64,000 bases of DNA, taken from Rudaea cellulosilytica DSM 22992. Its GTDB lineage: Bacteria > Pseudomonadota > Gammaproteobacteria > Xanthomonadales > Rhodanobacteraceae. The stretch's first letter is position 1. Each line of letters starts with the position of its first letter. The stretch spans positions 2,145,652 to 2,209,651 of the forward strand of contig NZ_KB899241.1 in assembly GCF_000378125.1 (NCBI RefSeq). The letters are read 5' to 3'. Both the position numbers and the translations under genes were made by a program. A model generated the notes under the pieces. That model was not told where the DNA came from and made no database searches. It was given only the letters and a program-made list of their open reading frames with translations. Below are positions 17,339-25,920 of this stretch, one piece after another.

Positions 17339-19786
17339 TCAGATCGACGCAAATGTTTGCCCGACAATCTCCGCCGGATCGCCGATACCGTCCACGGCGT
17401 CGATTTCGGTGTCGCTGAGCAGATCGGCGAGATCGACATGCAACAGGCGGGACACTTCGCGCACCGCGTGTGCCCAACTGCATCCGTTCGCGAACAGCAT
17501 GCCCTGCATGTCGAGCGTGCCGCCGCGCCCGCGGTAGCCGAGTGCGGCCACGGCGCCGCCCGCGAGCATCGGCTGCAGCAGTCCCACCATGGTTTCGGGA
17601 CGCGTATGGCAGAGCAGTACATGCGTGCTGGTCGCGGCATACAGACCGCGTCCGCAATGGTCCAAACTCGAATGCATATCCTCGGCCGCCGTGCGTCCGC
17701 GGCGGAAGCGCGCCGGTTCCATCAAATAGACCAAGCGATGCGGCACGTCGTGCTGGCGCAGGCGTTTGCAGGCCTTGAGGGCCTCCTGCAACTGACAAGC
17801 ACCTATTGCCGTGATCGTCAGCTCCGCGTCGTCGGGGCGGTGGCCGGCGTGCGGCACGCGAATCCCCCCGTCGGCGACGAGTTCGCACGCGTCGTGCGCG
17901 TCGAACACGGACGGCATCTCGGACTTCGCTGCAACCACCGTGAAAATCTGTCCGTGCGTGCGGTAGACCTCGCGCATCACCGCTGCCGCGCTGTTGTAGT
18001 CGGGCGGGAACATCACCCTGGCGACGTCGGACGGCTCGCCGAGCATCGCCTCGGCCATGCTCGTATCCTGGTGCGACAGCTCGTTCTTGCCGTTCTCCCA
18101 AGTATGCGAGGTCAGCACGACGGGCACGGACAACCAGCGCGCGGGATGCCCCGCCGCCTTGGCATGTGCGGCAAAAATGATTTCCTGGCGCAGCGCGGAT
18201 TGCATTTTCACTGCGAACGCTTCGTAGGTCACGGCGATATTGATGCCGCCCTTGTTGCCGAGCGCGGCGCAGACGACGGCCTCCTCGTTGAGCGCAGTGA
18301 TGACGCCGCCATCGACTGCTTCTTGGTCAGCCAACTCGACGTCGGTTACGCGGTGTTTGAGCAATTCAAGCGTGCGCACCATGTGGTTCGAGCGGCTTTC
18401 GTCCGGATTGCCGAAACGCGCGCGCAGATGCGGTGCTGCCTTGACCGCCGCGACGAAGCCGTCGTCGACGGCCTGCATCGCGGATACGGCGGGCGTTGCA
18501 GGCCCCGCCTCGCGCCATGCGGGGACGACCTCGATCGGCGCCACGTCGCGATGCGCGATGGGGTTGTCGCGCTCGCGAACGCGAGCACGATGCGCCCCAA
18601 AACAGGCGATTGACGCCTGCAACTCGGTCGGAGCCACCCAGAGCCGTCGCGTCGACTCGTTGAAATGCGCCGCGGCCGTCGACGACGAATGTGGATTCTC
18701 CCCAAGCGGCGTGCCGTGCGCGGCGTTCGTGCCTTCGCCGTAGAACCCCGCGCCCTTCGGCGCGACGGCGATGCCGTACGGCAGCGGCGCGGGATAGCGC
18801 AGCCGGTCCGCGTGCGCACGATCGATACAGTGTTGCAATCGCTCTTCCATCGCCCAGATCGCCCAGACGAAAGCCGCCGGATCGCGGCCGTCGAACACGA
18901 CCGGGTCGTAGCCGTTGATCTTCAGATGCTGCGACAGCCAGGTCGGTCCGCCTTCCTGCGAGGCCATCGTGCGCTGGTCGATGCGGCGACCGTTGGAGAT
19001 CAGGATCGGAGTCACCATGCCGCAGTCCTGCGCGCGCCACCAGCGCGGCGCCCAGTCGCCGCCACGCTGCTCCTCGAACGCACCGTCGGACAGGAAGGCG
19101 GTCAGCCGCTCCCCAGGGAGTGGCATATGCGCATAGAGCAGTTCGGCGAAGCCGAGGAAACCGCCTTCGAGAATCGCACCCGCGGTGTGCGCATTGACGT
19201 GGCTGCCGAGCGGCGACTCCGGCGAGCCGTCCGCTGCCAGCCGGTAGCTGTAGAAATCCTGGGCCATGCGCGAGAGCTGCGCGTCTGACACGCCGTAGCG
19301 CTCGGCATGCGCCGGCGTCATGTTGCCGACCAGGACGTTGAGAGCGTCGACCGCCGACACACAATGTCCCTGTCCCATAAGCCAGCCGCGCGTGCAGCCG
19401 GTCAGAGCGTTTAGGGCGAGATAGCCCGCGTAGGCCGGCACCATGTTGAGCGAGCCGCCCATATGGCCTTGCGGATTGGATTTGAAATCCTCGGCTTGCA
19501 ACGGCCGGCCGTCGAGATGGACGTGCTTTGCATAGGTCATATGCGCGACGAGCCACATCGCCGCGCTGGTCACGCGATCGAGCGCCTTGAGCATTTTGAA
19601 AAACGGCACGCCATCGCCGGCGATATGGCGGGCGGTCAGCGCCTGATACATGTCATACACGCGCAGTTGCGTCTCCGCGCGATGGCGGATCGCGCCATAG
19701 CCCTCGGCCCAGGCGGCGAAATCGGGATTCTTGCCGCGCAGTACCTGCGCGTCGTCTTCGACGGAAAATAATTCTACGCTGCGCAT
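17339..19786 (-). CDS. Divergent phosphoketolase-family protein
   Basis: The start at ATG 19786 (RSVELFSVEDDAQVL) leaves the FNR-type box outside the gene; the frame stays open to 19888 without family similarity. The 815-residue protein follows the whole phosphoketolase layout (XFP_N, XFP, XFP_C): NMVPAYAGYLALNALTG, HTAGAILEGGFLGFAELLYA, SHTWENGKNELSHQDTSMAE and RVMFPPDYNSAAAVMREVY. Phosphoketolases split xylulose-5-P or fructose-6-P to acetyl phosphate with thiamine diphosphate. The canonical GPGHGGP is GQGHCVSAV here, and the GDGEAETG cofactor motif is SDGAFEEQ, so substrate or activity may differ; some databases name this branch 'xylulose 5-phosphate 3-epimerase'. The divergent acetyl-phosphate genes argue that it makes acetyl phosphate. 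Confidence 0.8.
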   Translation of the reverse strand: MRSVELFSVEDDAQVLRGKNPDFAAWAEGYGAIRHRAETQLRVYDMYQALTARHIAGDGVPFFKMLKALDRVTSAAMWLVAHMTYAKHVHLDGRPLQAEDFKSNPQGHMGGSLNMVPAYAGYLALNALTGCTRGWLMGQGHCVSAVDALNVLVGNMTPAHAERYGVSDAQLSRMAQDFYSYRLAADGSPESPLGSHVNAHTAGAILEGGFLGFAELLYAHMPLPGERLTAFLSDGAFEEQRGGDWAPRWWRAQDCGMVTPILISNGRRIDQRTMASQEGGPTWLSQHLKINGYDPVVFDGRDPAAFVWAIWAMEERLQHCIDRAHADRLRYPAPLPYGIAVAPKGAGFYGEGTNAAHGTPLGENPHSSSTAAAHFNESTRRLWVAPTELQASIACFGAHRARVRERDNPIAHRDVAPIEVVPAWREAGPATPAVSAMQAVDDGFVAAVKAAPHLRARFGNPDESRSNHMVRTLELLKHRVTDVELADQEAVDGGVITALNEEAVVCAALGNKGGINIAVTYEAFAVKMQSALRQEIIFAAHAKAAGHPARWLSVPVVLTSHTWENGKNELSHQDTSMAEAMLGEPSDVARVMFPPDYNSAAAVMREVYRTHGQIFTVVAAKSEMPSVFDAHDACELVADGGIRVPHAGHRPDDAELTITAIGACQLQEALKACKRLRQHDVPHRLVYLMEPARFRRGRTAAEDMHSSLDHCGRGLYAATSTHVLLCHTRPETMVGLLQPMLAGGAVAALGYRGRGGTLDMQGMLFANGCSWAHAVREVSRLLHVDLADLLSDTEIDAVDGIGDPAEIVGQTFASI

Positions 19787-19852
19787 GTCCGGTCTCCAGC
19801 GATCGCTTGTGAACGCCGAACTAGAGCCTACGGGGGTCGGCTGGGGGTATCT

Positions 19853-19866
19853 TTGATGCACATCAA
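19853..19866 (-). promoter_or_regulatory. Consensus FNR box for phosphoketolase
   Basis: TTGAT-GCAC-ATCAA, an exact match to the FNR consensus, centred 73 nt before ATG 19786. On the minus strand taggct (19825-19830) lies about 30 nt past the box centre, where a -10 is expected for a class II site. Confidence 0.85.
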
Positions 19867-19914
19867 AAAACGTGGTCCTCGTGCGCACGGCGCTCGCGCG
19901 CCGATCGGCGTGAT

Positions 19915-19928
19915 TTGATCTCGGTCAA
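19915..19928 (+). promoter_or_regulatory. FNR box for phosphotransacetylase-ackA operon
   Basis: TTGAT-CTCG-GTCAA, one step from consensus, centred about 75 nt before the chosen start at 19996. A good -10, tatgct, occupies 19950-19955. It is back-to-back with the phosphoketolase box (62 nt centre to centre), so one regulator would switch on both arms of the pathway. Confidence 0.82.
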
Positions 19929-19995
19929 GGCTCGGGCAACTCGGCACGCTATGCTCGCGTCTTGCGCGTACCTGCAAACAACGGCCCCAGCGCGG

Positions 19996-20985
19996 ATGAT
20001 GACTTTGGATATCGCAGCCATGAAGGACGCCATACCTTCGTCGTCGGAAGACGGCGCACAAATTCTGCGCATCGGGAACGATACGCTGATCGACTGCGCG
20101 CGCGCGCTCGGCCCGATCCGCGTCGGCGTCGTGCATCCGTGCGATAAGCCGAGCTTGGAGGCGATGCTCGATGCAAGGCGGGCAGGGCTCATCGAGCCCA
20201 TCATCGTCGCGCCGCGGGCGAAGATTGCAGCCGTCGCGCAGCGCGCCGGGCTCGTCGTGGACGACGTGCCGATCGAAGACGTGCCGCACAGTCATGCGGC
20301 TGCCGCAGCGGCAGCTCGGCTCGCCGCGTCGGGCCGCGTCGAGGCGCTGATGAAAGGCAGCCTGCACACTGACGAGCTGATGAGCGCGGTGCTCGATCAC
20401 GATGCCGGGTTGCGCACGGCCCGCCGCGTCTCGCACTGTTATCTGATGCAGACGCAGGCCTATCCGCGGCCGTTCATCATCACCGACGCGGCGATCAATA
20501 TCGCGCCGACGCTCGAAGAGAAAGCAGACATCGTGCGCAATGCGATCGAGCTTGCGCAAACGATCGATGTGACGACTCCGCGCGTGGCGATCTTGGCCGC
20601 GGTCGAAACGATCAATCCACGCATGCAGGCCACGCTCGACGCGGCCGCGTTATGCAAGATGGCCGAGCGCGGCCAGATCACTGGCGCGATCCTGGACGGC
20701 CCGCTCGGATTCGACAATGCGATCTCGATCGATGCTGCGCGCATCAAGGGCATCGACTCGCCGGTCGCAGGGCGCGCCGACGTGCTCGTCGTGCCCGACC
20801 TGGAAAGCGGCAATATGCTTGCCAAGCAACTGGAGTATTTCGGCCAAGCCGCAAGCGCGGGAATCGTCATGGGTGCGCGCGTGCCGGTGATCCTGACGAG
20901 CCGAGCCGATTCACCGCTCACGCGCATCGCCTCCTGCGCGCTGGCGGTGCTCGTCGCGCATCGCCGTCGCACGGCCAAGCCATGA
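19996..20985 (+). CDS. Phosphate acetyl/butyryltransferase (short Pta/Ptb type)
   Basis: The frame is open from 19915, but the FNR-type box and -10 lie there, so a later ATG is used: 19996 (MMTLDIAAMKD) or 20020. The ~329-residue protein matches the PTA_PTB domain: GPIRVGVVHPCDKPSLEAML, LMKGSLHTDELMSAVL, RRVSHCYLM, FIITDAAINIAPTLEEKADIV, TPRVAILAAVETINPRMQAT, GAILDGPLGFDNAIS and a late IVMGARVPVILTSRAD. It moves the acyl group between phosphate and CoA. Its stop overlaps ackA by 4 nt. In this setting it probably converts acetyl phosphate and acetyl-CoA. Confidence 0.88.
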   Translation: MMTLDIAAMKDAIPSSSEDGAQILRIGNDTLIDCARALGPIRVGVVHPCDKPSLEAMLDARRAGLIEPIIVAPRAKIAAVAQRAGLVVDDVPIEDVPHSHAAAAAAARLAASGRVEALMKGSLHTDELMSAVLDHDAGLRTARRVSHCYLMQTQAYPRPFIITDAAINIAPTLEEKADIVRNAIELAQTIDVTTPRVAILAAVETINPRMQATLDAAALCKMAERGQITGAILDGPLGFDNAISIDAARIKGIDSPVAGRADVLVVPDLESGNMLAKQLEYFGQAASAGIVMGARVPVILTSRADSPLTRIASCALAVLVAHRRRTAKP

Positions 20986-22178
20986 GCGGTTCGATCCTCG
21001 TCCTCAATTGCGGATCGTCGAGCATCAAGTTCGCCCTGTTCGACGCGATCGAGCCGCCACCGCGGCAGGCGTCGTGGAAGGGCAAGGTCGAAGGTATCGA
21101 CAGCGATGCGCCGACCTTCACTGCAAGCGACTGCGCCGCGCAGGCAATCAGGCTCGATCCAACGCAGCCCTATCATGCCGCGCTCGCACGAATCCGCGAA
21201 CGCGCTCAGCTACGGCTTGGCAACACCCGACTCGCTGCCGTGGCGCATCGCGTCGTCCATGGCGGCAGCAAATATTTTGCGCCGGTGCGTGTCGACGCGA
21301 ACGTGCTGGCCGATCTCAAAGGCTATATCCCGCTTGCGCCGTTGCATCAGCCGTTTGCGCTCGAGGCGATCGACGAGTTGCTGCGCTCGCATCCTGGTCT
21401 GCCGCAGATCGCCTGCTTCGACACAGCGTTTCATGCCACGCTGCCCGACGTCGAAAAGCTGCTGCCGCTGCCGTATGACGCGTGGCAACGCGGTTTGCGC
21501 CGCTACGGCTTTCACGGTCTGTCCTACGAATATCTCTCCATTGCGCTCGCCGAGCGTTACGGCGAACGCGCCCGCGGCCGCACGATCTGCGCCCACCTCG
21601 GCAGCGGCGCCAGCCTGTGCGGCATGCGCAATCTGCAGAGCGCCGCGACGACGATGGGTTTCTCCGCGCTCGACGGCCTGATGATGGGCACCCGCTGCGG
21701 TGCGCTCGACCCGGGTGCGTTGCTCTACCTGATGGAGATCGAAAAGCTCGGCGTCAGTGAGGTGGCGGACCTGCTATATCACCGTTCGGGATTGCTCGGC
21801 GTCTCCGGCATCTCCTCGGATCCGAGGGCGCTTCTGCCGGAGGAGAATGCCAACGAACGCGCACGTCTCGCACTTGCCCTCTACGTGCGCCGCATCGTCC
21901 GCGAAATCGGCGCCCTGATCGCCGTGCTCGGCGGTCTCGACATGCTCGTCTTCACCGCCGGCATCGGCGAACACAACGCGGTGCTGCGCGAACGCATCTG
22001 CGACGGACTCGAATGGTTCGGTGTCGAGCTGGACCGCGATCGCAACGCCATCAATGCAGCGACGGTCTCTGGTGCCGGCAGTCGTGTCCTCGTCGCGGTC
22101 GAGCCTACGAACGAGGAGTGGATCGCCGCGAAGCATTGCGTCGGAATGCTTGACCGTGACGAAGTGGCGATCAGCTGA
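20982..22178 (+). CDS. ackA: Acetate kinase
   Basis: ATG 20982 overlaps the previous stop (ATGA) and gives a 398-residue protein of standard length. Motifs run in order: VLNCGSSSIKFALFD (adenylate/phosphate 1), HRVVHGGSKYF, FDTAFHATLP, YGFHGLSYEYLS (catalytic region), HLGSGASLCGMRN, GFSALDGLMMGTRCGALDPG and FTAGIGEHNAVLRE. The enzyme makes ATP and acetate from acetyl phosphate. With the phosphoketolase and phosphotransacetylase it forms a complete substrate-level phosphorylation route under FNR-type control. Confidence 0.96.
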   Translation: MSGSILVLNCGSSSIKFALFDAIEPPPRQASWKGKVEGIDSDAPTFTASDCAAQAIRLDPTQPYHAALARIRERAQLRLGNTRLAAVAHRVVHGGSKYFAPVRVDANVLADLKGYIPLAPLHQPFALEAIDELLRSHPGLPQIACFDTAFHATLPDVEKLLPLPYDAWQRGLRRYGFHGLSYEYLSIALAERYGERARGRTICAHLGSGASLCGMRNLQSAATTMGFSALDGLMMGTRCGALDPGALLYLMEIEKLGVSEVADLLYHRSGLLGVSGISSDPRALLPEENANERARLALALYVRRIVREIGALIAVLGGLDMLVFTAGIGEHNAVLRERICDGLEWFGVELDRDRNAINAATVSGAGSRVLVAVEPTNEEWIAAKHCVGMLDRDEVAIS

Positions 22179-22196
22179 TCGATTCTGCCGCGACGT

Positions 22197-23096
22197 TCAT
22201 TTCTCGCAGCGTTTGTGCAGTTTGCGCAGCCGATGGTCCAGCGCGGAGAGGAGTTGCGCGCGTACGCTGTCGTCGAGTAGCGGAGTCTTGCGCACCATCT
22301 GGCGCATCAGGCGCGTATCGTGCTCGAGTCCCAGTGCGAGTGCCGTCGTGGCCAACCGCTTGTCTGTGGCAGTGTCCTGCAGACCCTTTCGAGACAAATG
22401 CTGAACGAGCTCGACGGCATCGCTACGATCGTTGCCTGACTCCAGTGCGAGTATCTCCGCGATCAACACGCGCTGGTCGTTGTAGCGGCGCAAGCGGCGA
22501 CGCCAGCGATGACGCAGGTGCCGCTCGTTCGAATGGCGCGCACGCTCGTCGATTTTCGCGATTCGACGGCGGGAATGTGCCAAGCCGCGGGTGATCGTAC
22601 GCGGGCTCGCGCGCGACCAAGCCAAGGCTTTCGCCGCCGCACCCGCTCTTTGAAGATGGTTACGTAATTTGGCGAAGTCAGGATCGCGCTGCCGAAAATC
22701 GGCGAGCACGGCATCGCAGCGGCGGGCCAGATCGTTGCGCAGAGGCGCCGCCGTTTTGATGCTGCCATGCAGCGCTTTGCGTTTCATGAGCCGATCGAAG
22801 GTCTCGACGGCGACCGCGGCATCGCGAAGTGGAGACAGGGAGTGGGTCGCCCGCCTGAGCTTCGCGTCGACCGTCGCAAACGTCGGATCGCTGCGTGCGA
22901 TCAATGCGAGCAAAGCGCGTACTCGACGCAATGCCTTGCGTGCCTGATGGACGCGACGATGTGGATTGCGCGTGGAAGCCGCCAACGCTGCATCGGCCGC
23001 GGCAATCTCCTGTGCGCAAGCATCCTGCAACGTCTGGTCGAGCATATTCGAAGGGCGATGCTCCGCTCGAATCCGGGAAGACCAGAAGTATGCCAC
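22197..23096 (-). CDS. CHAD-domain protein (polyphosphate-associated)
   Basis: A very basic, all-helical protein of 282-299 residues. CHAD pattern: VHQARKALRRVRALLALI near residues 49-66 (conserved H with Arg/Lys stripes), SLSPLRDAAVAVETF, and the second half HLRHRWRRRLRRYNDQRVLIAEI with LGLEHDTRLM. CHAD domains bind polyphosphate through their positive surface. Start is uncertain: ATG 23096 or ATG 23045, neither with a strong ribosome site. It sits convergent to ackA (19-nt gap), so it belongs to the opposite strand's usp-type genes. The link to acetate and energy metabolism is suggestive but not proven. Confidence 0.82.
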   Translation of the reverse strand: MAYFWSSRIRAEHRPSNMLDQTLQDACAQEIAAADAALAASTRNPHRRVHQARKALRRVRALLALIARSDPTFATVDAKLRRATHSLSPLRDAAVAVETFDRLMKRKALHGSIKTAAPLRNDLARRCDAVLADFRQRDPDFAKLRNHLQRAGAAAKALAWSRASPRTITRGLAHSRRRIAKIDERARHSNERHLRHRWRRRLRRYNDQRVLIAEILALESGNDRSDAVELVQHLSRKGLQDTATDKRLATTALALGLEHDTRLMRQMVRKTPLLDDSVRAQLLSALDHRLRKLHKRCEK

Positions 23097-23133
23097 CCCC
23101 GGGTGCGGCAGAAGCCTACCTCCGGCCGAACCC

Positions 23134-23556
23134 TCAGCGTACGATGATCACCGGCACCGTGCACTCGACCAGTACGCGTGTCGTCACCGATCCGAGAAAC
23201 AGATTGCCGGCGGCAGAGCGCCCGTGCGAGCCCATGACGATGAGGTCGAAACCGCCTTTTTCCGCGTGCTCGGCGATTTTCCTTGCGACCGGGCCGGTGG
23301 CCAATGTCTCGGTAAACGGCAGGTTTGCGCGTTTCAGCCGGGAGCGCAGGGCTTTGAGGACGAGGTCGGCATTTTCCTGATGCAGGCGTGCCACCGTCTC
23401 CTCACCGAGCGCCGCGACCACACGATCGAGCATCGGCATGTCGACATAAATCACGTCCAGATCCAGGGAGCGCGCTTGCTTGCGCAGCGTGGTCGTGACG
23501 AATTTCGCCGCACGCGCCGAGCACTCGCTGCCGTCGTAACTAAGCAATACCTTCAT
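23134..23556 (-). CDS. Universal stress protein, UspA family
   Basis: A 140-residue single-domain Usp: MKVLLSYDGSECSARAAKFV at the start and a full nucleotide motif GSHGRSAAGNLFLGS (G-2x-G-9x-G-S) near the end, so ATP binding is predicted. A consensus FNR box is centred about 64 nt before the start. The CHAD gene follows 38 nt downstream on the same strand and may share the transcript. Confidence 0.94.
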   Translation of the reverse strand: MKVLLSYDGSECSARAAKFVTTTLRKQARSLDLDVIYVDMPMLDRVVAALGEETVARLHQENADLVLKALRSRLKRANLPFTETLATGPVARKIAEHAEKGGFDLIVMGSHGRSAAGNLFLGSVTTRVLVECTVPVIIVR

Positions 23557-23612
23557 CGCCTTTCTCCTGATTCCACAGATTCGTCACTTTGATTCAGACA
23601 ATCTGGCGGTGC

Positions 23613-23626
23613 TTGATCTGGATCAA
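23613..23626 (-). promoter_or_regulatory. Consensus FNR box between usp and yeeE/yedE genes
   Basis: TTGAT-CTGG-ATCAA, an exact consensus palindrome. Centre 64 nt from the usp start on the minus strand (same spacing as other boxes here) and 137 nt from the sulfur-transport gene on the plus strand, so the usp is the more likely target. Confidence 0.85.
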
Positions 23627-23756
23627 AGGTTGGGCGGCACGCATGCCTATCCTGGCCAACAAGGGCGGTATTCATGACAAAGACAACGGCGATGGATTGT
23701 GTTCGGCAGGCTTTGTCTATATATTCGTTGTCGCGCATATACGCAATTGAGCATAT

Positions 23757-24182
23757 ATGAATCATTTTTATATCCCGGCACTCGGCGGAACATTGATTGG
23801 GCTAGCGGCCATTCTGCTGATGGCAACGCTGGGGCGCATTGCTGGCATCAGCGGCATCGCTGGTCGCCTGGTCGAAGGCTGCGCGCGCGGCGATCGCGCC
23901 TGGCGCGTCGCGTTTATCCTCGGGCTGATTCTAGCCCCGTTGCTCGTTCAGGCGATCGGCGGCAACAGCGGCATCGGCACGCCCGACTCAAGCTCGCTGC
24001 AGCTCGCACTGGCTGGCCTCTGCGTGGGCATCGGCACGCGCATCAGCGGCGGTTGCACGAGCGGGCATGGCGTGTGCGGAGTGGCCCGGTTGTCCGTCCG
24101 TTCGATCGTGGCGACGCTCGTCTTCATGGCCTGCGGTATCGCCACGGTATTCGCTATTCGACATCTCGGCTGGGGAGGCTGA
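23757..24182 (+). CDS. YeeE/YedE-family sulfur transporter, N-terminal half protein
   Basis: A 141-residue membrane protein with four hydrophobic helices and the family signature GGCTSGHGVCG near residues 98-108, whose cysteines are used by YeeE-type channels to pass thiosulfate or other sulfur species. It is one half of the split PmpA/PmpB arrangement; the other half follows after 2 nt. Such pairs accompany BigR/SqrR-type persulfide regulators, as here. The ATG 23757 start lies in an AT-rich leader with no strong ribosome site. Confidence 0.88.
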   Translation: MNHFYIPALGGTLIGLAAILLMATLGRIAGISGIAGRLVEGCARGDRAWRVAFILGLILAPLLVQAIGGNSGIGTPDSSSLQLALAGLCVGIGTRISGGCTSGHGVCGVARLSVRSIVATLVFMACGIATVFAIRHLGWGG

Positions 24183-24184
24183 CC

Positions 24185-24601
24185 ATGCGCAGCGCATTCG
24201 CTCTCATCGCCGGCCTGTTGTTTGGTCTCGGCTTGGTCTTCGGCGGCATGACTCAGCCCGCTGTCGTGCTCGGATTTCTCGACGTCGCCGGCGCATGGAA
24301 TCCACAACTCCTGTTCGTAATGGCAGGCGCGGTGGCGACGACGGCAATCGGCTATCGCCTGTTGCTGCGGCGCAAACGGCCGTTGCTGGAGAAGACCTTC
24401 CATATACCGCCGACGCGGCAGGTCGATATGCGTCTGATCGGTGGCGCGGCCGTGTTCGGCATCGGTTGGGGACTCGTCGGCTACTGCCCCGGTCCCGCGC
24501 TCGCGTCGCTCGCCGGCTTGTCGCCGTCGACCTTGCTGTTCGTTGCCGCGATGGCGCTCGGCTGGTGGCTCGGTGCGCGCCTGCCGGCATCGCGATCGTG
24601 A
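24185..24601 (+). CDS. YeeE/YedE-family sulfur transporter, C-terminal half protein
   Basis: ATG 24185 follows the partner's stop by 2 nt and gives a 138-residue protein with four hydrophobic stretches. It has the second-half pattern: GLLFGLGLVFGGMTQPAVVLGFLD and GIGWGLVGYCPGPALASLA, with the conserved G-Y-C-P-G-P-A. Together with the preceding gene it should form one YeeE-like unit in the inner membrane. Part of a sulfur-stress operon that continues into the hydrolase and the regulator. Confidence 0.88.
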   Translation: MRSAFALIAGLLFGLGLVFGGMTQPAVVLGFLDVAGAWNPQLLFVMAGAVATTAIGYRLLLRRKRPLLEKTFHIPPTRQVDMRLIGGAAVFGIGWGLVGYCPGPALASLAGLSPSTLLFVAAMALGWWLGARLPASRS

Positions 24602-24632
24602 CGAACAGCGTCATCCCAGCGAGGAGAAGATC

Positions 24633-25499
24633 TTGAAACGTCCCGAAGTGAAGTCCTTCTTCGATCCCGCCACCTACACGTTCAGCCACGTTGCCTGGGA
24701 TCCGGCGACGCGCGCCGCCGCCGTGATCGACAGCGTGCTCGACTACGATGCGGCATCCGGGCGCACGCGTCACGATTCGGCGAACGCGATCATCGCGTTC
24801 GTGCGCGAGGCGGGTCTGCAGGTGGACTGGGTGATCGACACGCACGTGCACGCTGACCATCTTTCCGCAGCGCCCTATCTAAAAAAGGAACTCGGCGGCC
24901 GGATCGGCATCGGCGAACACGTCCGCGTCGTCCAGGAGACCTTCGGCAAGTTGTTCAACGCTGCCGGCGAATTTGCGCGCGACGGCAGCCAGTTCGACCA
25001 CCTGTTCCGCGACGGCGAGCGCTATCGCATCGGCGATATCGAAGCGACGGCGCTACATACCCCGGGGCACACGCCCGCGTGCATGACACACGTGATCGGC
25101 GATGCTACATTCGTCGGCGACACGTTGTTCATGCCGGACTACGGCACCGCCCGCTGCGACTTTCCGGGCGGCGATGCGCGCACGCTGTATCGCTCGATCC
25201 GGCGCATCTTCGAGTTGCCCGGCACCACGCGCCTGTTTCTCTGCCATGACTACAAGGCGCCGGGGCGCGATATTTACACTTGCGAAACCACGGTCGACGC
25301 GGAGCGCCGCGACAATGTTCACGTGCACGACGGCGTAGATGAAGAGTCTTTTGTGCGCATGCGCACGGCTCGAGACGCGAAGCTGGCGATGCCCGCCTTG
25401 ATCCTGCCGTCCGTGCAGGTCAATATGCGCGCCGGCCATTTGCCGCCTGCGGAAGACAACGGCATCAGTTATTTGAAGATCCCGCTCGACGCGTTGTGA
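24633..25499 (+). CDS. Metallo-beta-lactamase-fold hydrolase, persulfide-dioxygenase/Blh-like
   Basis: The start is TTG 24633, chosen because gaggagaaga lies 3-12 nt upstream and it begins the conserved region (KRPEVKSFFDPATYTFSHV). The 288-residue protein has the metal motif THVHADH at about 70-76, GHTPACMTHVIGD and GDTLFMPDYGTARCDFPGG, followed by FLCHDY. This subgroup (Blh/ETHE1-like, one iron) oxidises glutathione persulfide to sulfite. It occurs with BigR-type repressors and YeeE/YedE, as in the Xylella and Agrobacterium bigR operons. Rare TTG use may lower expression. Confidence 0.85.
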   Translation: MKRPEVKSFFDPATYTFSHVAWDPATRAAAVIDSVLDYDAASGRTRHDSANAIIAFVREAGLQVDWVIDTHVHADHLSAAPYLKKELGGRIGIGEHVRVVQETFGKLFNAAGEFARDGSQFDHLFRDGERYRIGDIEATALHTPGHTPACMTHVIGDATFVGDTLFMPDYGTARCDFPGGDARTLYRSIRRIFELPGTTRLFLCHDYKAPGRDIYTCETTVDAERRDNVHVHDGVDEESFVRMRTARDAKLAMPALILPSVQVNMRAGHLPPAEDNGISYLKIPLDAL

Positions 25500-25522
25500 A
25501 CATATCCTTCCGTGCCTGACCG

Positions 25523-25864
25523 ATGAAACGCGCGAACCCGAAAACGAGAAAGCCGCCCGCCGCCGCGGACGCACTCCTCGCCATGCAGCAGAATGCGGAC
25601 GAAGCGGTCGCCGTACTCAAGGGTTTGGCAAGCCGCAATCGCCTGCTGCTGCTCTGCCAGCTCGTCGATGGCGAGCGGTCGGTCGGCGACCTTGCCAAAG
25701 CGCTCGGCCTTGCCCAAAGCGCGGTTTCTCAACATCTTTCCTTGTTGCGCCGCGAGGGCGTCGTCGCTGGGCGCCGCGACGCGCAATCGATTCTCTACCG
25801 CATCTGCGATCCACGCGTGAACACGCTCATGGCGACGATGTTCGCTTTGTTCTGTCGGGACTGA
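25523..25864 (+). CDS. bigR: BigR/SqrR-type ArsR-family persulfide-responsive repressor
   Basis: A 113-residue winged-helix ArsR protein: [21 protein letters not shown], then the recognition helix [17 protein letters not shown] and the wing [14 protein letters not shown]. It has two cysteines, Cys-45 in LLLLC and Cys-111 in LFCRD, 66 residues apart. The sensing pair of BigR (42/108) and SqrR (41/107) has the same spacing and forms a sulfur bridge with persulfide, releasing DNA. It lies 23 nt after the hydrolase, so it is probably the last gene of the operon it represses. Confidence 0.82.
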   Translation: MKRANPKTRKPPAAADALLAMQQNADEAVAVLKGLASRNRLLLLCQLVDGERSVGDLAKALGLAQSAVSQHLSLLRREGVVAGRRDAQSILYRICDPRVNTLMATMFALFCRD

Positions 25865-25920
25865 CGAGCCCCTCGCTCTTGGTTCCGTCCGTAGTGGCGG
25901 TTGCAGGGCGGTCCGACATT

